A stretch of 64,000 nt of DNA from Choristoneura fumiferana (lineage: Eukaryota; Arthropoda; Insecta; Lepidoptera; Tortricidae). Under the pieces are notes generated by a model that had not been told where the DNA came from, searched no databases, and saw nothing but the letters and a program-made list of their open reading frames with translations. Positions 13,501 to 22,649 of the stretch are shown piece after piece (positions within the stretch are counted from its first letter, which is position 1; each line of letters begins with the position of its first letter). Where the stretch lies: NCBI RefSeq assembly GCF_025370935.1, contig NC_133501.1, forward strand, positions 1,891,075 to 1,955,074, written 5' to 3'. The position numbers and the translations under genes are program-made.

Positions 13501-16500
13501 GGGACAGCAACCACAGCAGCCACAACAGCCACAACAGCCACAGCAGCCACAACAGCCAGGAACACCAGGACAACCAGGAAACCTAAGTGGCCCAGGGTAC
13601 AACCCAAACCAGGGACAGCAACCACAGCAGCCACAACAGCCACAACAGCCACAGCAGCCACAACAGCCACAGCAGCCATCACAATCTGAACAGCAAGGTG
13701 ACTCAGGACTGCAGTCACAGCAACCACAACAGCCACAGCAGCCACAGCAGCCACAGCAACCACAACAGCCACAGCAGCCACAACAGCCAGGAACACCAGG
13801 ACAACCAGGAAACCTAAGTGGCCCAGGGTACAACCCAAACCAGGGACAGCAACCACAGCAGCCACAACAGCCACAACAGCCACAGCAGCCACAACAGCCA
13901 GGAACACCAGGACAACCAGGAAACCTAAGTGGCCCAGGGTCCAACCCAAACCAGGGACAGCAACCACAGCAGCCACAACAGCCACAACAGCCACAGCAGC
14001 CACAACAGCCAGGAACACCAGGACAACCAGGAAACCTAAGTGGCCCAGGGTACAACCCAAACCAGGGACAGCAACCACAGCAGCCACAACAGCCACAACA
14101 GCCACAGCAGCCACAACAGCCACAGCAGCCATCACAATCTGAACAGCAAGGTGACTCAGGACTGCAGTCACAGCAACCACAACAGCCACAGCAGCCACAG
14201 CAGCCACAGCAACCACAACAGCCACAGCAGCCACAACAGCCAGGAACACCAGGACAACCAGGAAACCTAAGTGGCCCAGGGTACAACCCAAACCAGGGAC
14301 AGCAACCACAGCAGCCACAACAGCCACAACAGCCACAGCAGCCACAACAGCCAGGAACACCAGGACAACCAGGAAACCTAAGTGGCCCAGGGTCCAACCC
14401 AAACCAGGGACAGCAACCACAGCAGCCACAACAGCCACAACAGCCACAGCAGCCACAACAGCCAGGAACACCAGGACAACCAGGAAACCTAAGTGGCCCA
14501 GGGTACAACCCAAACCAGGGACAGCAACCACAGCAGCCACAACAGCCACAACAGCCACAGCAGCCACAACAGCCACAGCAGCCATCACAATCTGAACAGC
14601 AAGGTGACTCAGGACTGCAGTCACAGCAACCACAACAGCCACAGCAGCCACAGCAGCCACAGCAACCACAACAGCCACAGCAGCCACAACAGCCAGGAAC
14701 ACCAGGACAACCAGGAAACCTAAGTGGCCCAGGGTACAACCCAAACCAGGGACAGCAACCACAGCAGCCACAACAGCCACAACAGCCACAGCAGCCACAA
14801 CAGCCACAGCAGCCATCACAATCTGAACAGCAAGGTGACTCAGGATTGCAGTCACAGCAACCACAACAGCCACAGCAGCCACAGCAGCCACAGCAACCAC
14901 AACAGCCACAGCAGCCACAACAGCCAGGAACACCAGGACAACCAGGAAACCTAAGTGGCCCAGGGTACAACCCAAACCAGGGACAGCAACCACAGCAGCC
15001 ACAACAGCCACAACAGCCACAGCAGCCACAACAGCCAGGAACACCAGGACAACCAGGAAACCTAAGTGGCCCAGGGTCCAACCCAAACCAGGGACAGCAA
15101 CCACAGCAGCCACAACAGCCACAACAGCCACAGCAGCCACAACAGCCAGGAACACCAGGACAACCAGGAAACCTAAGTGGCCCAGGGTACAACCCAAACC
15201 AGGGACAGCAACCACAGCAGCCACAACAGCCACAACAGCCACAACAGCCACAGCAGCCACAACAGCCAGGAACACCAGGACAACCAGGAAACCTAAGTGG
15301 CCCAGGGTCCAACCCAAACCAGGGACAGCAACCACAGCAGCCACAACAGCCACAGCAGCCACAACAGCCACAGCAGCCACAACAGCCAGGAACACCAGGA
15401 CAACCAGGAAACCTAAGTGGCCCAGGGTACAACCCAAACCAGGGACAGCAACCACAGCAGCCACAACAGCCACAACAGCCACAGCAGCCACAACAGCCAG
15501 GAACACCAGGACAACCAGGAAACCTAAGTGGCCCAGGGTACAACCCAAACCAGGGACAGCAACCACAGCAGCCACAACAGCCACAACAGCCACAGCAGCC
15601 ACAACAGCCAGGAACACCAGGACAACCAGGAAACCTAAGTGGCCCAGGGTCCAACCCAAACCAGGGACAGCAACCACAGCAGCCACAACAGCCACAACAG
15701 CCACAGCAGCCACAACAGCCAGGAACACCAGGACAACCAGGAAACCTAAGTGGCCCAGGGTACAACCCAAACCAGGGACAGCAACCACAGCAGCCACAAC
15801 AGCCACAACAGCCACAGCAGCCACAACAGCCACAGCAGCCATCACAATCTGAACAGCAAGGTGACTCAGGACTGCAGTCACAGCAACCACAACAGCCACA
15901 GCAGCCACAGCAGCCACAGCAACCACAACAGCCACAGCAGCCACAACAGCCAGGAACACCAGGACAACCAGGAAACCTAAGTGGCCCAGGGTACAACCCA
16001 AACCAGGGACAGCAACCACAGCAGCCACAACAGCCACAACAGCCACAGCAGCCACAACAGCCAGGAACACCAGGACAACCAGGAAACCTAAGTGGCCCAG
16101 GGTCCAACCCAAACCAGGGACAGCAACCACAGCAGCCACAACAGCCACAACAGCCACAGCAGCCACAACAGCCAGGAACACCAGGACAACCAGGAAACCT
16201 AAGTGGCCCAGGGTACAACCCAAACCAGGGACAGCAACCACAGCAGCCACAACAGCCACAACAGCCACAGCAGCCACAACAGCCACAGCAGCCATCACAA
16301 TCTGAACAGCAAGGTGACTCAGGACTGCAGTCACAGCAACCACAACAGCCACAGCAGCCACAGCAGCCACAGCAACCACAACAGCCACAGCAGCCACAAC
16401 AGCCAGGAACACCAGGACAACCAGGAAACCTAAGTGGCCCAGGGTACAACCCAAACCAGGGACAGCAACCACAGCAGCCACAACAGCCACAACAGCCACA

Positions 16501-19500
16501 GCAGCCACAACAGCCAGGAACACCAGGACAACCAGGAAACCTAAGTGGCCCAGGGTCCAACCCAAACCAGGGACAGCAACCACAGCAGCCACAACAGCCA
16601 CAACAGCCACAGCAGCCACAACAGCCAGGAACACCAGGACAACCAGGAAACCTAAGTGGCCCAGGGTACAACCCAAACCAGGCACAGCAACCACAGCAGC
16701 CACAACAGCCACAACAGCCACAGCAGCCACAACAGCCACAGCAGCCATCACAATCTGAACAGCAAGGTGACTCAGGACTGCAGTCACAGCAACCACAACA
16801 GCCACAGCAGCCACAGCAGCCACAGCAACCACAACAGCCACAGCAGCCACAACAGCCAGGAACACCAGGACAACCAGGAAACCTAAGTGGCCCAGGGTAC
16901 AACCCAAACCAGGGACAGCAACCACAGCAGCCACAACAGCCACAACAGCCACAGCAGCCACAACAGCCACAACACCAGGACAACCAGGAAACCAAAGTGG
17001 CCCAGGGTCCAACCCCAAAACCAGGGACAGCAACCACAGCAGCCACAACCACAACAGCCACAGCAGCCACAACAGCCAGGAACACCAGGACAACCAGGAA
17101 ACCTAAGTGGCCCAGGGTACAACCCAAACCAGGGACAGCAACCACAGCAGCCACAACAGCCACAACAGCCACAGCAGCCACAACAGCCAGGAACACCAGG
17201 ACAACCAGGAAACCTAAGTGGCCCAGGGTCCAACCCAAACCAGGGACAGCAACCACAGCAGCCACAACAGCCACAACAGCCACAGCAGCCACAACAGCCA
17301 GGAACACCAGGACAACCAGGAAACCTAAGTGGCCCAGGGTACAACCCAAACCAGGGACAGCAACCACAGCAGCCACAACAGCCACAACAGCCACAGCAGC
17401 CACAACAGCCAGGAACACCAGGACAACCAGGAAACCTAAGTGGCCCAGGGTACAACCCAAACCAGGGACAGCAACCACAGCAGCCACAACAGCCACAACA
17501 GCCACAGCAGCCACAACAGCCAGGACACCACAGGAAACCTAAGTGGCCCAGGGTCCAACCCAAACCAGGGACAGCAACCACAGCAGCCACAACAGCCACA
17601 ACAGCCACAGCAGCCACAACAGCCAGGAACACCAGGACAACCAGGAAACCTAAGTGGCCCAGGGTACAACCCAAACCAGGGACAGCAACCACAGCAGCCA
17701 CAACAGCCACAACAGCCACAGCAGCCACAACAGCCAGGAACACCAGGACAACCAGGAAACCTAAGTGGCCAGGGTACAACCCAAACCAGGGACAGCAACC
17801 ACAGCAGCCACAACAGCCACAACAGCCACAGCAGCCACAACAGCCAGGAACACCAGGACAACCAGGAAACCTAAGTGGCCCAGGGTACAACCCAAACCAG
17901 GGACAGCAACCACAGCAGCCACAACAGCCACAACAGCCACAGCAGCCACAACAGCCACAGCAGCCATCACAATCTGAACAGCAAGGTGACTCAGGACTGC
18001 AGTCACAGCAACCACAACAGCACAGCAGCCACAGCAGCCACAGCAACCACAACAGCCACAGCAGCCACAACAGCCAGGAACACCAGGACAACCAGGAAAC
18101 CTAAGTGGCCCAGGGTACAACCCAAACCAGGGACAGCAACCACAGCAGCCACAACAGCCACAACAGCCACAGCAGCCACAACAGCCACAGCAGCCATCAC
18201 AATCTGAACAGCAAGGTGACTCAGGACTGCAGTCACAGCAACCACAACAGCCACAGCAGCCACAGCAGCCACAGCAACCACAACAGCCACAGCAGCCACA
18301 ACAGCCAGGAACACCAGGACAACCAGGAAACCTAAGTGGCCCAGGGTACAACCCAAACCAGGGACAGCAACCACAGCAGCCACAACAGCCACAACAGCCA
18401 CAGCAGCCACAACAGCCACAGCAGCCATCACAATCTGAACAGCAAGGTGACTCAGGACTGCAGTCACAGCAACCACAACAGCCACAGCAGCCACAGCAGC
18501 CACAGCAACCACAACAGCCACAGCAGCCACAACAGCCAGGAACACCAGGACAACCAGGAAACCTAAGTGGCCCAGGGTACAACCCAAACCAGGGACAGCA
18601 ACCACAGCAGCCACAACAGCCACAACAGCCACAGCAGCCACAACAGCCACAGCAGCCATCACAATCTGAACAGCAAGGTGACTCAGGACTGCAGTCACAG
18701 CAACCACAACAGCCACAGCAGCCACAGCAGCCACAGCAACCACAACAGCCACAGCAGCCACAACAGCCAGGAACACCAGGACAACCAGGAAACCTAAGTG
18801 GCCCAGGGTACAACCCAAACCAGGGACAGCAACCACAGCAGCCACAACAGCCACAACAGCCACAGCAGCCACAACAGCCACAGCAGCCATCACAATCTGA
18901 ACAGCAAGGTGACTCAGGACTGCAGTCACAGCAACCACAACAGCCACAGCAGCCACAGCAGCCACAGCAACCACAACAGCCACAGCAGCCACAACAGCCA
19001 GGAACACCAGGACAACCAGGAAACCTAAGTGGCCCAGGGTACAACCCAAACCAGGGACAGCAACCACAGCAGCCACAACAGCCACAACAGCCACAGCAGC
19101 CACAACAGCCAGGAACACCAGGACAACCAGGAAACCTAAGTGGCCCAGGGTCCAACCCAAACCAGGGACAGCAACCACAGCAGCCACAACAGCCACAACA
19201 GCCACAGCAGCCACAACAGCCAGGAACACCAGGACAACCAGGAAACCTAAGTGGCCCAGGGTACAACCCAAACCAGGGACAGCAACCACAGCAGCCACAA
19301 CAGCCACAACAGCCACAGCAGCCACAACAGCCAGGAACACCAGGACAACCAGGAAACCTAAGTGGCCCAGGGTCCAACCCAAACCAGAGACAGCAACCAC
19401 AGCAGCCACAACAGCCACAACAGCCACAGCAGCCACAACAGCCAGGAACACCAGGACAACCAGGAAACCTAAGTGGCCCAGGGTACAACCCAAACCAGGG

Positions 19501-22078
19501 ACAGCAACCACAGCAGCCACAACAGCCACAACAGCCACAGCAGCCACAACAGCCAGGAACACCAGGACAACCAGGAAACCTAAGTGGCCCAGGGTACAAC
19601 CCAAACCAGGGACAGCAACCACAGCAGCCACAACAGCCACAACAGCCACAGCAGCCACAACAGCCAGGAACACCAGGACAACCAGGAAACCTAAGTGGCC
19701 CAGGGTCCAACCCAAACCAGGCACAGCAACCACAGCAGCCACAACAGCCACAACAGCCACAGCAGCCACAACAGCCAGGAACACCAGGACAACCAGGAAA
19801 CCTAAGTGGCCCAGGGTACAACCCAAACCAGGGACAGCAACCACAGCAGCCACAACAGCCACAACAGCCACAGCAGCCACAACAGCCACAGCAGCCATCA
19901 CAATCTGAACAGCAAGGTGACTCAGGACTGCAGTCACAGCAACCACAACAGCCACAGCAGCCACAGCAGCCACAGCAACCACAACAGCCACAGCAGCCAC
20001 AACAGCCAGGAACACCAGGACAACCAGGAAACCTAAGTGGCCCAGGGTACAACCCAAACCAGGGACAGCAACCACAGCAGCCACAACAGCCACAACAGCC
20101 ACAACAGCCACAGCAGCCACAACAGCCAGGAACACCAGGACAACCAGGAAACCTAAGTGGCCCAGGGTCCAACCCAAACCAGGGACAGCAACCACAGCAG
20201 CCACAACAGCCACAACAGCCACAGCAGCCACAACAGCCAGGAACACCAGGACAACCAGGAAACCTAAGTGGCCCAGGGTACAACCCAAACCAGGGACAGC
20301 AACCACAGCAGCCACAACAGCCACAACAGCCACAGCAGCCACAACAGCCACAGCAGCCATCACAATCTGAACAGCAAGGTGACTCAGGACTGCAGTCACA
20401 GCAACCACAACAGCCACAGCAGCCACAGCAGCCACAGCAACCACAACAGCCACAGCAGCCACAACAGCCAGGAACACCAGGACAACCAGGAAACCTAAGT
20501 GGCCCAGGGTCCAACCCACAGCAGCCACAACAGCCACAGCAGCCACAGCAGCCACAGCAACCACAACAGCCACAGCAGCCACAACAGCCACAGCAGCCAC
20601 AACAGCCAGGAACACCAGGACAACCAGGAAACCTAAGTGGCCCAGGGTACAACCCAAACCAGGGACAGCAACCACAGCAGCCACAACAGCCACAACAGCC
20701 ACAGCAGCCACAACAGCCAGGAACACCAGGACAACCAGGAAACCTAAGTGGCCCAGGGTACAACCCAAACCAGGGACAGCAACCACAGCAGCCACAACAG
20801 CCACAACAGCCACAGCAGCCACAACAGCCAGGAACACCAGGACAACCAGGAAACCTAAGTGGCCCAGGGTACAACCCAAACCAGGGACAGCAACCACAGC
20901 AGCCACAACAGCCACAACAGCCACAGCAGCCACAACAGCCAGGAACACCAGGACAACCAGGAAACCTAAGTGGCCCAGGGTCCAACCCAAACCAGGGACA
21001 GCAACCACAGCAGCCACAACAGCCACAACAGCCACAGCAGCCACAACAGCCAGGAACACCAGGACAACCAGGAAACCTAAGTGGCCCAGGGTACAACCCA
21101 AACCAGGGACAGCAACCACAGCAGCCACAACAGCCACAAACACCACAACAGCCACAGCAGCCACAACAGCCAGGAACACCAGGACAACCAGGAAACCTAA
21201 GTGGCCCAGGGTCCAACCCAAACCAGGGACAGCAACCACAGCAGCCACAACAGCCACAACAGCCACAGCAGCCACAACAGCCAGGAACACCAGGACAACC
21301 AGGAAACCTAAGTGGCCCAGGGTACAACCCAAACCAGGGACAGCAACCACAGCAGCCACAGCAACCACAACAACCACAGCAGCCACAACAGCCACAAACA
21401 CCACAACAGCCACAGCAGCCACAACAGCCAGGAACACCAGGACAACCAGGAAACCTAAGTGGCCCAGGGTCCAACCCACAGCAGCCAAAGCAGCCACAGC
21501 AACCACAACAGCCACAGCAGCCATCACAATCTGAACAGCAAGGTGACTCAGGACTGCAGTCACAGCAACCACAACAGCCACAGCAGCCACAACAGCCACA
21601 GCAGCCACAGCAGCCACAGCAACCACAACAGCCACAACAGCCACAACAGCCAGGAACACCAGGACAACCAGGAAACCTAAGTGGCCCAGGGTCCAACCCA
21701 CAGCAGCCACAACAGCCAGAAACACCAGGACAACCAGGAAACCTAAGTGGCCCAGGGTCCAACCCACAGCAGCCACAACAGCCACAGCAGCCACAGCAGC
21801 CACAGCAACCACAACAGCCACAACAGCCACAGCAGCCACAACAGCCAGGAACACCAGGACAACCAGGAAACCTAAGTGGCCCAGGGTACAACCCAACCCA
21901 GGGACAGCAACCACAACAGCCACAACAGCCACAACAACCTCTACAGCCAGGGCAACCAGGACACCCAGCCAAACCAGTCAAACCAGGAAGACCATCTGGC
22001 GGAAGGGGCAAGATCTGCGTCTGCTATGACGATATTGCTGATATCCCTTGGAACGTTCGCCGTCTCATGGGATTCTAA
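281..22078 (+). CDS. Giant Q/P/G-repeat secreted protein gene, sericin-like silk-glue candidate (5' end outside window)
   Basis: Seven exons are supported: 281-379, 4181-4276, 4478-4573, 4676-4708, 5956-6051, 7678-7761 and about 12498-22078. Each small exon lies between an AG acceptor and a GTAAG/GTGAG donor, and all junctions agree on phase 1, so the exons can be joined without a frame conflict. The N-terminal part is rich in S, Q, T and E; the rest, about 3,190 residues, is a Q-Q-P and G-P-G repeat followed by a short tail with C-V-C. No known enzyme domain is seen. Small symmetric exons followed by one huge low-complexity exon and a cysteine-bearing tail are what lepidopteran sericin-type silk genes look like, which is the basis of the call. 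A mucin-like or egg/salivary coating protein is the main alternative. No signal-peptide exon was found, so the gene probably begins left of position 1. Extra exons in the 4.7-kb last intron cannot be excluded. Confidence 0.72.
470..960 (+). repeat. Dispersed element with internal duplication
   Basis: It starts at ACCCGCGGTTTCGCACGCG and ends TATAATATTAGTAGGA, the common lepidopteran 'cgcgggcttcgc...' repeat. An internal block of about 125 bp (A-AATTTCATGACT...TCGGGATAAAAA) occurs twice, at about 617 and 740. Relatives in the window lie at 9000-10540, 31440-31845, 35265-36130, 45885-46110, 60000-60215 and 61080-61330. Confidence 0.6.
961..1900. other. Intronic, no gene seen
   Basis: AT-rich sequence between small exons A and B of the repeat-protein gene. 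I see no splice-bounded frame or recognisable element. Confidence 0.5.
1905..2372 (-). repeat. 'Gggttccgt' dispersed repeat, copy 1
   Basis: Shares ACCGGCCAAGAGCGT, the CAGACAGACAGA run and GGGTTCCGTTTTTGCCATTTTGGC with copies at 24030, 36420, 44875, 49700 and 51310. Non-autonomous; class not determined. Confidence 0.7.
2375..2600 (-). mobile_element. 3' end of a non-LTR element
   Basis: Reversed, the segment has a CGGAAGGCAGTGAGAATCCG block and ends with an ACAATAAAGTATTTACA-type tail region, as LINE 3' ends do. No protein is left. Confidence 0.35.
2700..3060 (+). mobile_element. Non-LTR reverse transcriptase C-terminal remnant
   Basis: The plus strand encodes F-G-V-E-T-L-G-P-W-G and, after a broken part, A-Q-R-I-S-I-A-V-Q-R-G-N-A-A-C-V-M-G-T. 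This is the tail typical of a lepidopteran LINE polymerase. A related piece with A-V-E-T-L-G-P-W-G-P-E-A-K lies at 59540-59830. Confidence 0.55.
3062..3255 (-). mobile_element. LINE 3' end, inverted copy of 59635-59830
   Basis: The segment is the reverse complement, with few differences, of 59635-59830, including the TATTGGGCAGGGTGCCCATAA block and the oligo-T flank. Confidence 0.65.
3555..3970. repeat. Hairpin and GC-rich island
   Basis: GGGGTTGCCGGCC (3571) pairs with GGCCGGCAACCCC (3615). A GC-rich block (about 3700-3960) with GCGC and CTGCTGGC motifs follows, unlike the AT-rich surroundings. No coding sense found; probably a mobile-element fragment. Confidence 0.4.
4181..4276 (+). CDS. 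Repeat-protein gene, small exon B
   Basis: A pyrimidine-rich tract ending TTTATAG precedes this 96-nt exon, and GTAAGT follows it. In phase 1 it reads S-T-E-Q-V-I-I-N-S-N-G-Q-K-V-V-D, then a Q/K/E/S-rich end. It is the same length as exons C and E and has the same phase, suggesting exon duplication followed by divergence. An upstream TATATATA at about 4096 exists, but no ATG lies between it and the exon. Confidence 0.72.
4478..4573 (+). CDS. Repeat-protein gene, small exon C
   Basis: This 96-nt exon follows ATTACAG and ends at GTAAGT, phase 1 on both sides. It encodes a Ser/Lys/Val-rich segment containing S-S-N-I-V-V-T-K-G-S-S-V-S-G-G-T-S-G-S. The Ser-rich composition is the most sericin-like part of the gene. 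Confidence 0.72.
4676..4708 (+). CDS. Repeat-protein gene, micro-exon D
   Basis: A 33-nt exon lies between a TTTTTACAG acceptor and a GTGAGT donor, again phase 1 to phase 1. It reads S-H-Q-Q-T-V-L-I-D-I-P and ends with one base that makes Asn with exon E. It is too short to prove on its own; the matching phase and good splice sites are the support. Confidence 0.6.
5043..5905. mobile_element. Foldback element in the D/E intron
   Basis: The left arm (about 5043-5250) is the reverse complement of the right arm (about 5690-5905); for example GTATGCAAAATTAGAG pairs with CTCTAATTTTGCATAC. Between the arms lies another dispersed repeat (about 5380-5660), also seen at 53020-53200. Confidence 0.7.
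5956..6051 (+). CDS. Repeat-protein gene, small exon E
   Basis: A 96-nt exon follows TTTACAG and ends at T|GTAAGT, phase 1 to phase 1. It encodes an acidic start (G-A-D-E-Y-E-I-V-T-R-E-E-Q) and a hydrophobic end (V-P-Y-I-T-M-Q-L-L-P-R-S-I-I-E). It lies just downstream of a foldback element that fills most of the preceding intron. Confidence 0.7.
6370..6500 (+). repeat. Dispersed repeat shared with 28555-28690
   Basis: Both copies carry CAGAAGCTTCT, CGTACAAAAGTGAC and AAGAATCGTGCCTACT. Class unknown. Confidence 0.5.
6580..6880. mobile_element. Foldback MITE
   Basis: TGTGACTTGTTGAGT...CTTCGTGTGTTAAAATAGAG at the left pairs with CTATTTTAACACACGAAG...ACTCAACAAGTGACA at the right. The loop holds no gene. 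Confidence 0.65.
7085..7370 (-). mobile_element. Retroposon 3' end, copy 1
   Basis: Reversed, it runs from CAAGGTCCGCCCGGATTGCT to TCTCTTACCATCAGGAGA and a CATTCAATCGTATAAAAAAA tail. Copies at 22345 (+), 44365 (-), 46325 (+) and 63195 (+), and a tail fragment at 37008. SINE or LINE 3' end; it lies in the intron before exon F. Confidence 0.7.
7678..7761 (+). CDS. Repeat-protein gene, small exon F
   Basis: An 84-nt exon follows ATTGCAG and ends G|GTAAGC, phase 1 to phase 1. It encodes L-R-Q-S-N-N-T-T-T-T-S-E-E-S-S-S-S-S-E-V, then a short basic end; the Thr and Ser runs fit an O-glycosylated or phosphorylated glue protein. The next supported exon is 4.7 kb away, across several mobile elements. 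Confidence 0.68.
7827..8030. mobile_element. Hairpin MITE of about 200 bp
   Basis: Two long arms are near-perfect inverted copies: AGTGTAAGTTTTCGGTTACAA at 7838 pairs with TTGTAACCGAAAACTTACACT at 7995, and the ATCGCGTTCGCGT cores also match. Outer ends GGCCAGTACCCCT and AAGGGCACTGGCC. Confidence 0.8.
8110..8390. mobile_element. Diverged hairpin of the GGGCTACT-CGAAA family
   Basis: GGGCGGCTACTACGAAATTCG at the left and GAAGTTCGAATTTTGCACTTCGTA at the right resemble the ends of the compact hairpins at 53965, 59365 and 61840. Confidence 0.5.
8400..8990. other. Intronic, no gene seen
   Basis: Part of the long intron before the giant exon. No convincing exon or element recognised. Confidence 0.4.
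9000..10540 (+). repeat. Dispersed element cluster with duplicated blocks
   Basis: It opens CTGCCCGCGACTTCGTCCGC and closes AAATTTCATCAAAATCGGTT, a CAGA run and TATAATATTAGTATGGA. Inside, a block of about 155 bp (CCAAGTTTCATAAAAAACCATCGATTTATCTTCGACAATGACG) is repeated at 9990, 10138 and, diverged, 10280. A separate GTCCGTCCGTCTGTCTGTC repeat lies at 9455-9760. Confidence 0.6.
11225..11925 (+). mobile_element. Non-LTR reverse transcriptase C-terminal fragment with 3' tail
   Basis: The frame ending at 11599 has R-R-L-A-T-R-R-K-D-L-P, then F-H-F-N-K-L-P-V-G-L-K and K-L-K-K-F-L-L-E-K-C-F-Y-S-I-E. This is the carboxy end common in lepidopteran Jockey/CR1-like polymerases. A TGAATAAATAAATAATAAAA tail closes it near 11920. 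Severely 5'-truncated. Confidence 0.7.
11976..12026. repeat. Short perfect palindrome
   Basis: GATTGCAGGCGCGCTAG and TAGCGCGCCTGCAATC flank a 14-nt loop. No function assigned. Confidence 0.7.
12498..22078 (+). CDS. Giant terminal exon: about 67 Q/P/G-rich units plus C-terminal C-V-C tail
   Basis: The frame is bounded on the left by a TAA at 12488-12490, so the exon must start at the AG acceptor ending 12497 (phase 1, matching all other introns) or the one ending 12511 (phase 0 but a better acceptor). It ends with TAA at 22076-22078 in the same frame. The basic unit is 37 residues (111 bp): G-T-P-G-Q-P-G-N-L-S-G-P-G-[Y/S]-N-P-N-Q-G-Q followed by Q-Q-P runs. Fifteen units carry a 40-residue insert containing P-S-Q-S-E-Q-Q-G-D-S-G-L-Q-S, making 231 bp. 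Each unit has an N-L-S glycosylation sequon. The unique tail is rich in P, K and G, then G-K-I-C-V-C-Y-D-D, and ends R-R-L-M-G-F. Units are nearly identical even at silent sites, pointing to recent homogenisation. As assembled, indels at 16965-18025 would end the literal frame at 17542. Confidence 0.8.
12657..21905 (+). repeat. Higher-order tandem array, 111-bp and 231-bp units
   Basis: The 111-bp A unit has Y (TAC) and S (TCC) versions; the 231-bp B form carries an insert of about 120 bp. A recurring 453-bp block (B+S+Y = 231+111+111) is seen between B units at 13587, 14040 and 14493 and again at 15750, 16203 and 16656. Pure B runs of 231 bp occur at 18105-18798. Small 9-bp (Q-Q-P) length changes occur, for example near 15240, 15360 and 20100. 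Two units with a shortened S-N-P-Q-Q-P form lie at about 12815 and 20510. Confidence 0.92.
16965..18025 (+). other. Cluster of frame-breaking indels inside the repeat array
   Basis: Relative to the unit consensus I see -1 near 16970, +2 near 17015, -3 near 17050, -8 near 17525, -1 at about 17770 and -1 at about 18020. The sum is -12, so the frame is restored and joins the C-terminal tail. No other frame-breaking indel was found in the other 8.5 kb of the array. Assembly or consensus error is the likeliest cause; a truncated allele is possible. Confidence 0.75.
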
Positions 22079-22239
22079 GTAAGTATATATATACTTTCGA
22101 ATTTTATCCTGAAGTATGTTACGTATTCGACTAATGCCAACGACTGAGCACGAAATATCGATTTAATCATTTCTAATTATACATTTTATTTATTCATATG
22201 GAGCAATGTAAAAAAACATACAAAAAATATACTTTAGTA

Positions 22240-22245
22240 AATAAA
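22240..22245 (+). promoter_or_regulatory. Poly(A) signal of the repeat-protein gene
   Basis: AATAAA lies 162 bp after the stop codon, followed by a T-rich stretch. It is the first canonical signal downstream. Confidence 0.6.
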
Positions 22246-22344
22246 TCCTTTATTCGTTTTTATTTATTTTGTTTCATTCACCGCCCTAAAGCCGCCCTAT
22301 GTACATTAGGTAATCGCCACACTCGGGCCGCTGGTTGGATCTAG

Positions 22345-22640
22345 AGTTAGAGTTTGCAGGTGGTAGGACCTTGTGCAAGGTCCGCCCGGATTGCTACCAC
22401 CATCTTGCTCGCTAATCCTGCCGCGAAATAGCAGTGCTTGCATTGTTGTGTTTCGGCGTGGAGAGTAAGACAGCCGGTGAAATTACTGGCACTTGAGGTA
22501 TCCCATCTTAGGCCTCTAGGTTGGCAACGCATCTGCAATCCCCCTGGTGTTGCAGGTGTCTATGGGTTGTGGTAATCTCTTACCATCAGGTGACCCGCTT
22601 GCTCGTTTTCCATCCAGTCGAATAAAAAAAATAAAAAAAA
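22345..22640 (+). mobile_element. Retroposon 3' end, copy 2
   Basis: Plus-strand copy of the family at 7085, ending TCCATCCAGTCGAATAAAAAAAATAAAAA. It lies 100 bp after the poly(A) signal of the repeat-protein gene. Confidence 0.75.
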
Positions 22641-22649
22641 AATCTAGGT

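Noticed and set aside
12448..13689. Thr/Ala-rich plus-strand frame of 413 codons
   Set aside because: It is the +1 shadow of the Q-Q-P frame and ends at the first insert-bearing unit; the Q-Q-P frame alone reaches the C-V-C tail.
13587..21680. Repeated 76-residue His/Ser-rich frames starting M-A-Q-G-T-T-Q-T
   Set aside because: Third-frame shadow that stops at CCTAAG in every unit.
12657..21905. CRISPR-like regular repeats
   Set aside because: Repeats and spacers are the same coding unit, in a eukaryotic gene; no variable spacers.
12537..22011. Antisense open frames of up to 1,631 residues (Gly-Cys-Cys or Ala-Val-Val repeats)
   Set aside because: They mirror the T-poor sense repeat; no stop can form. 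No start context, splice sites or unique ends.
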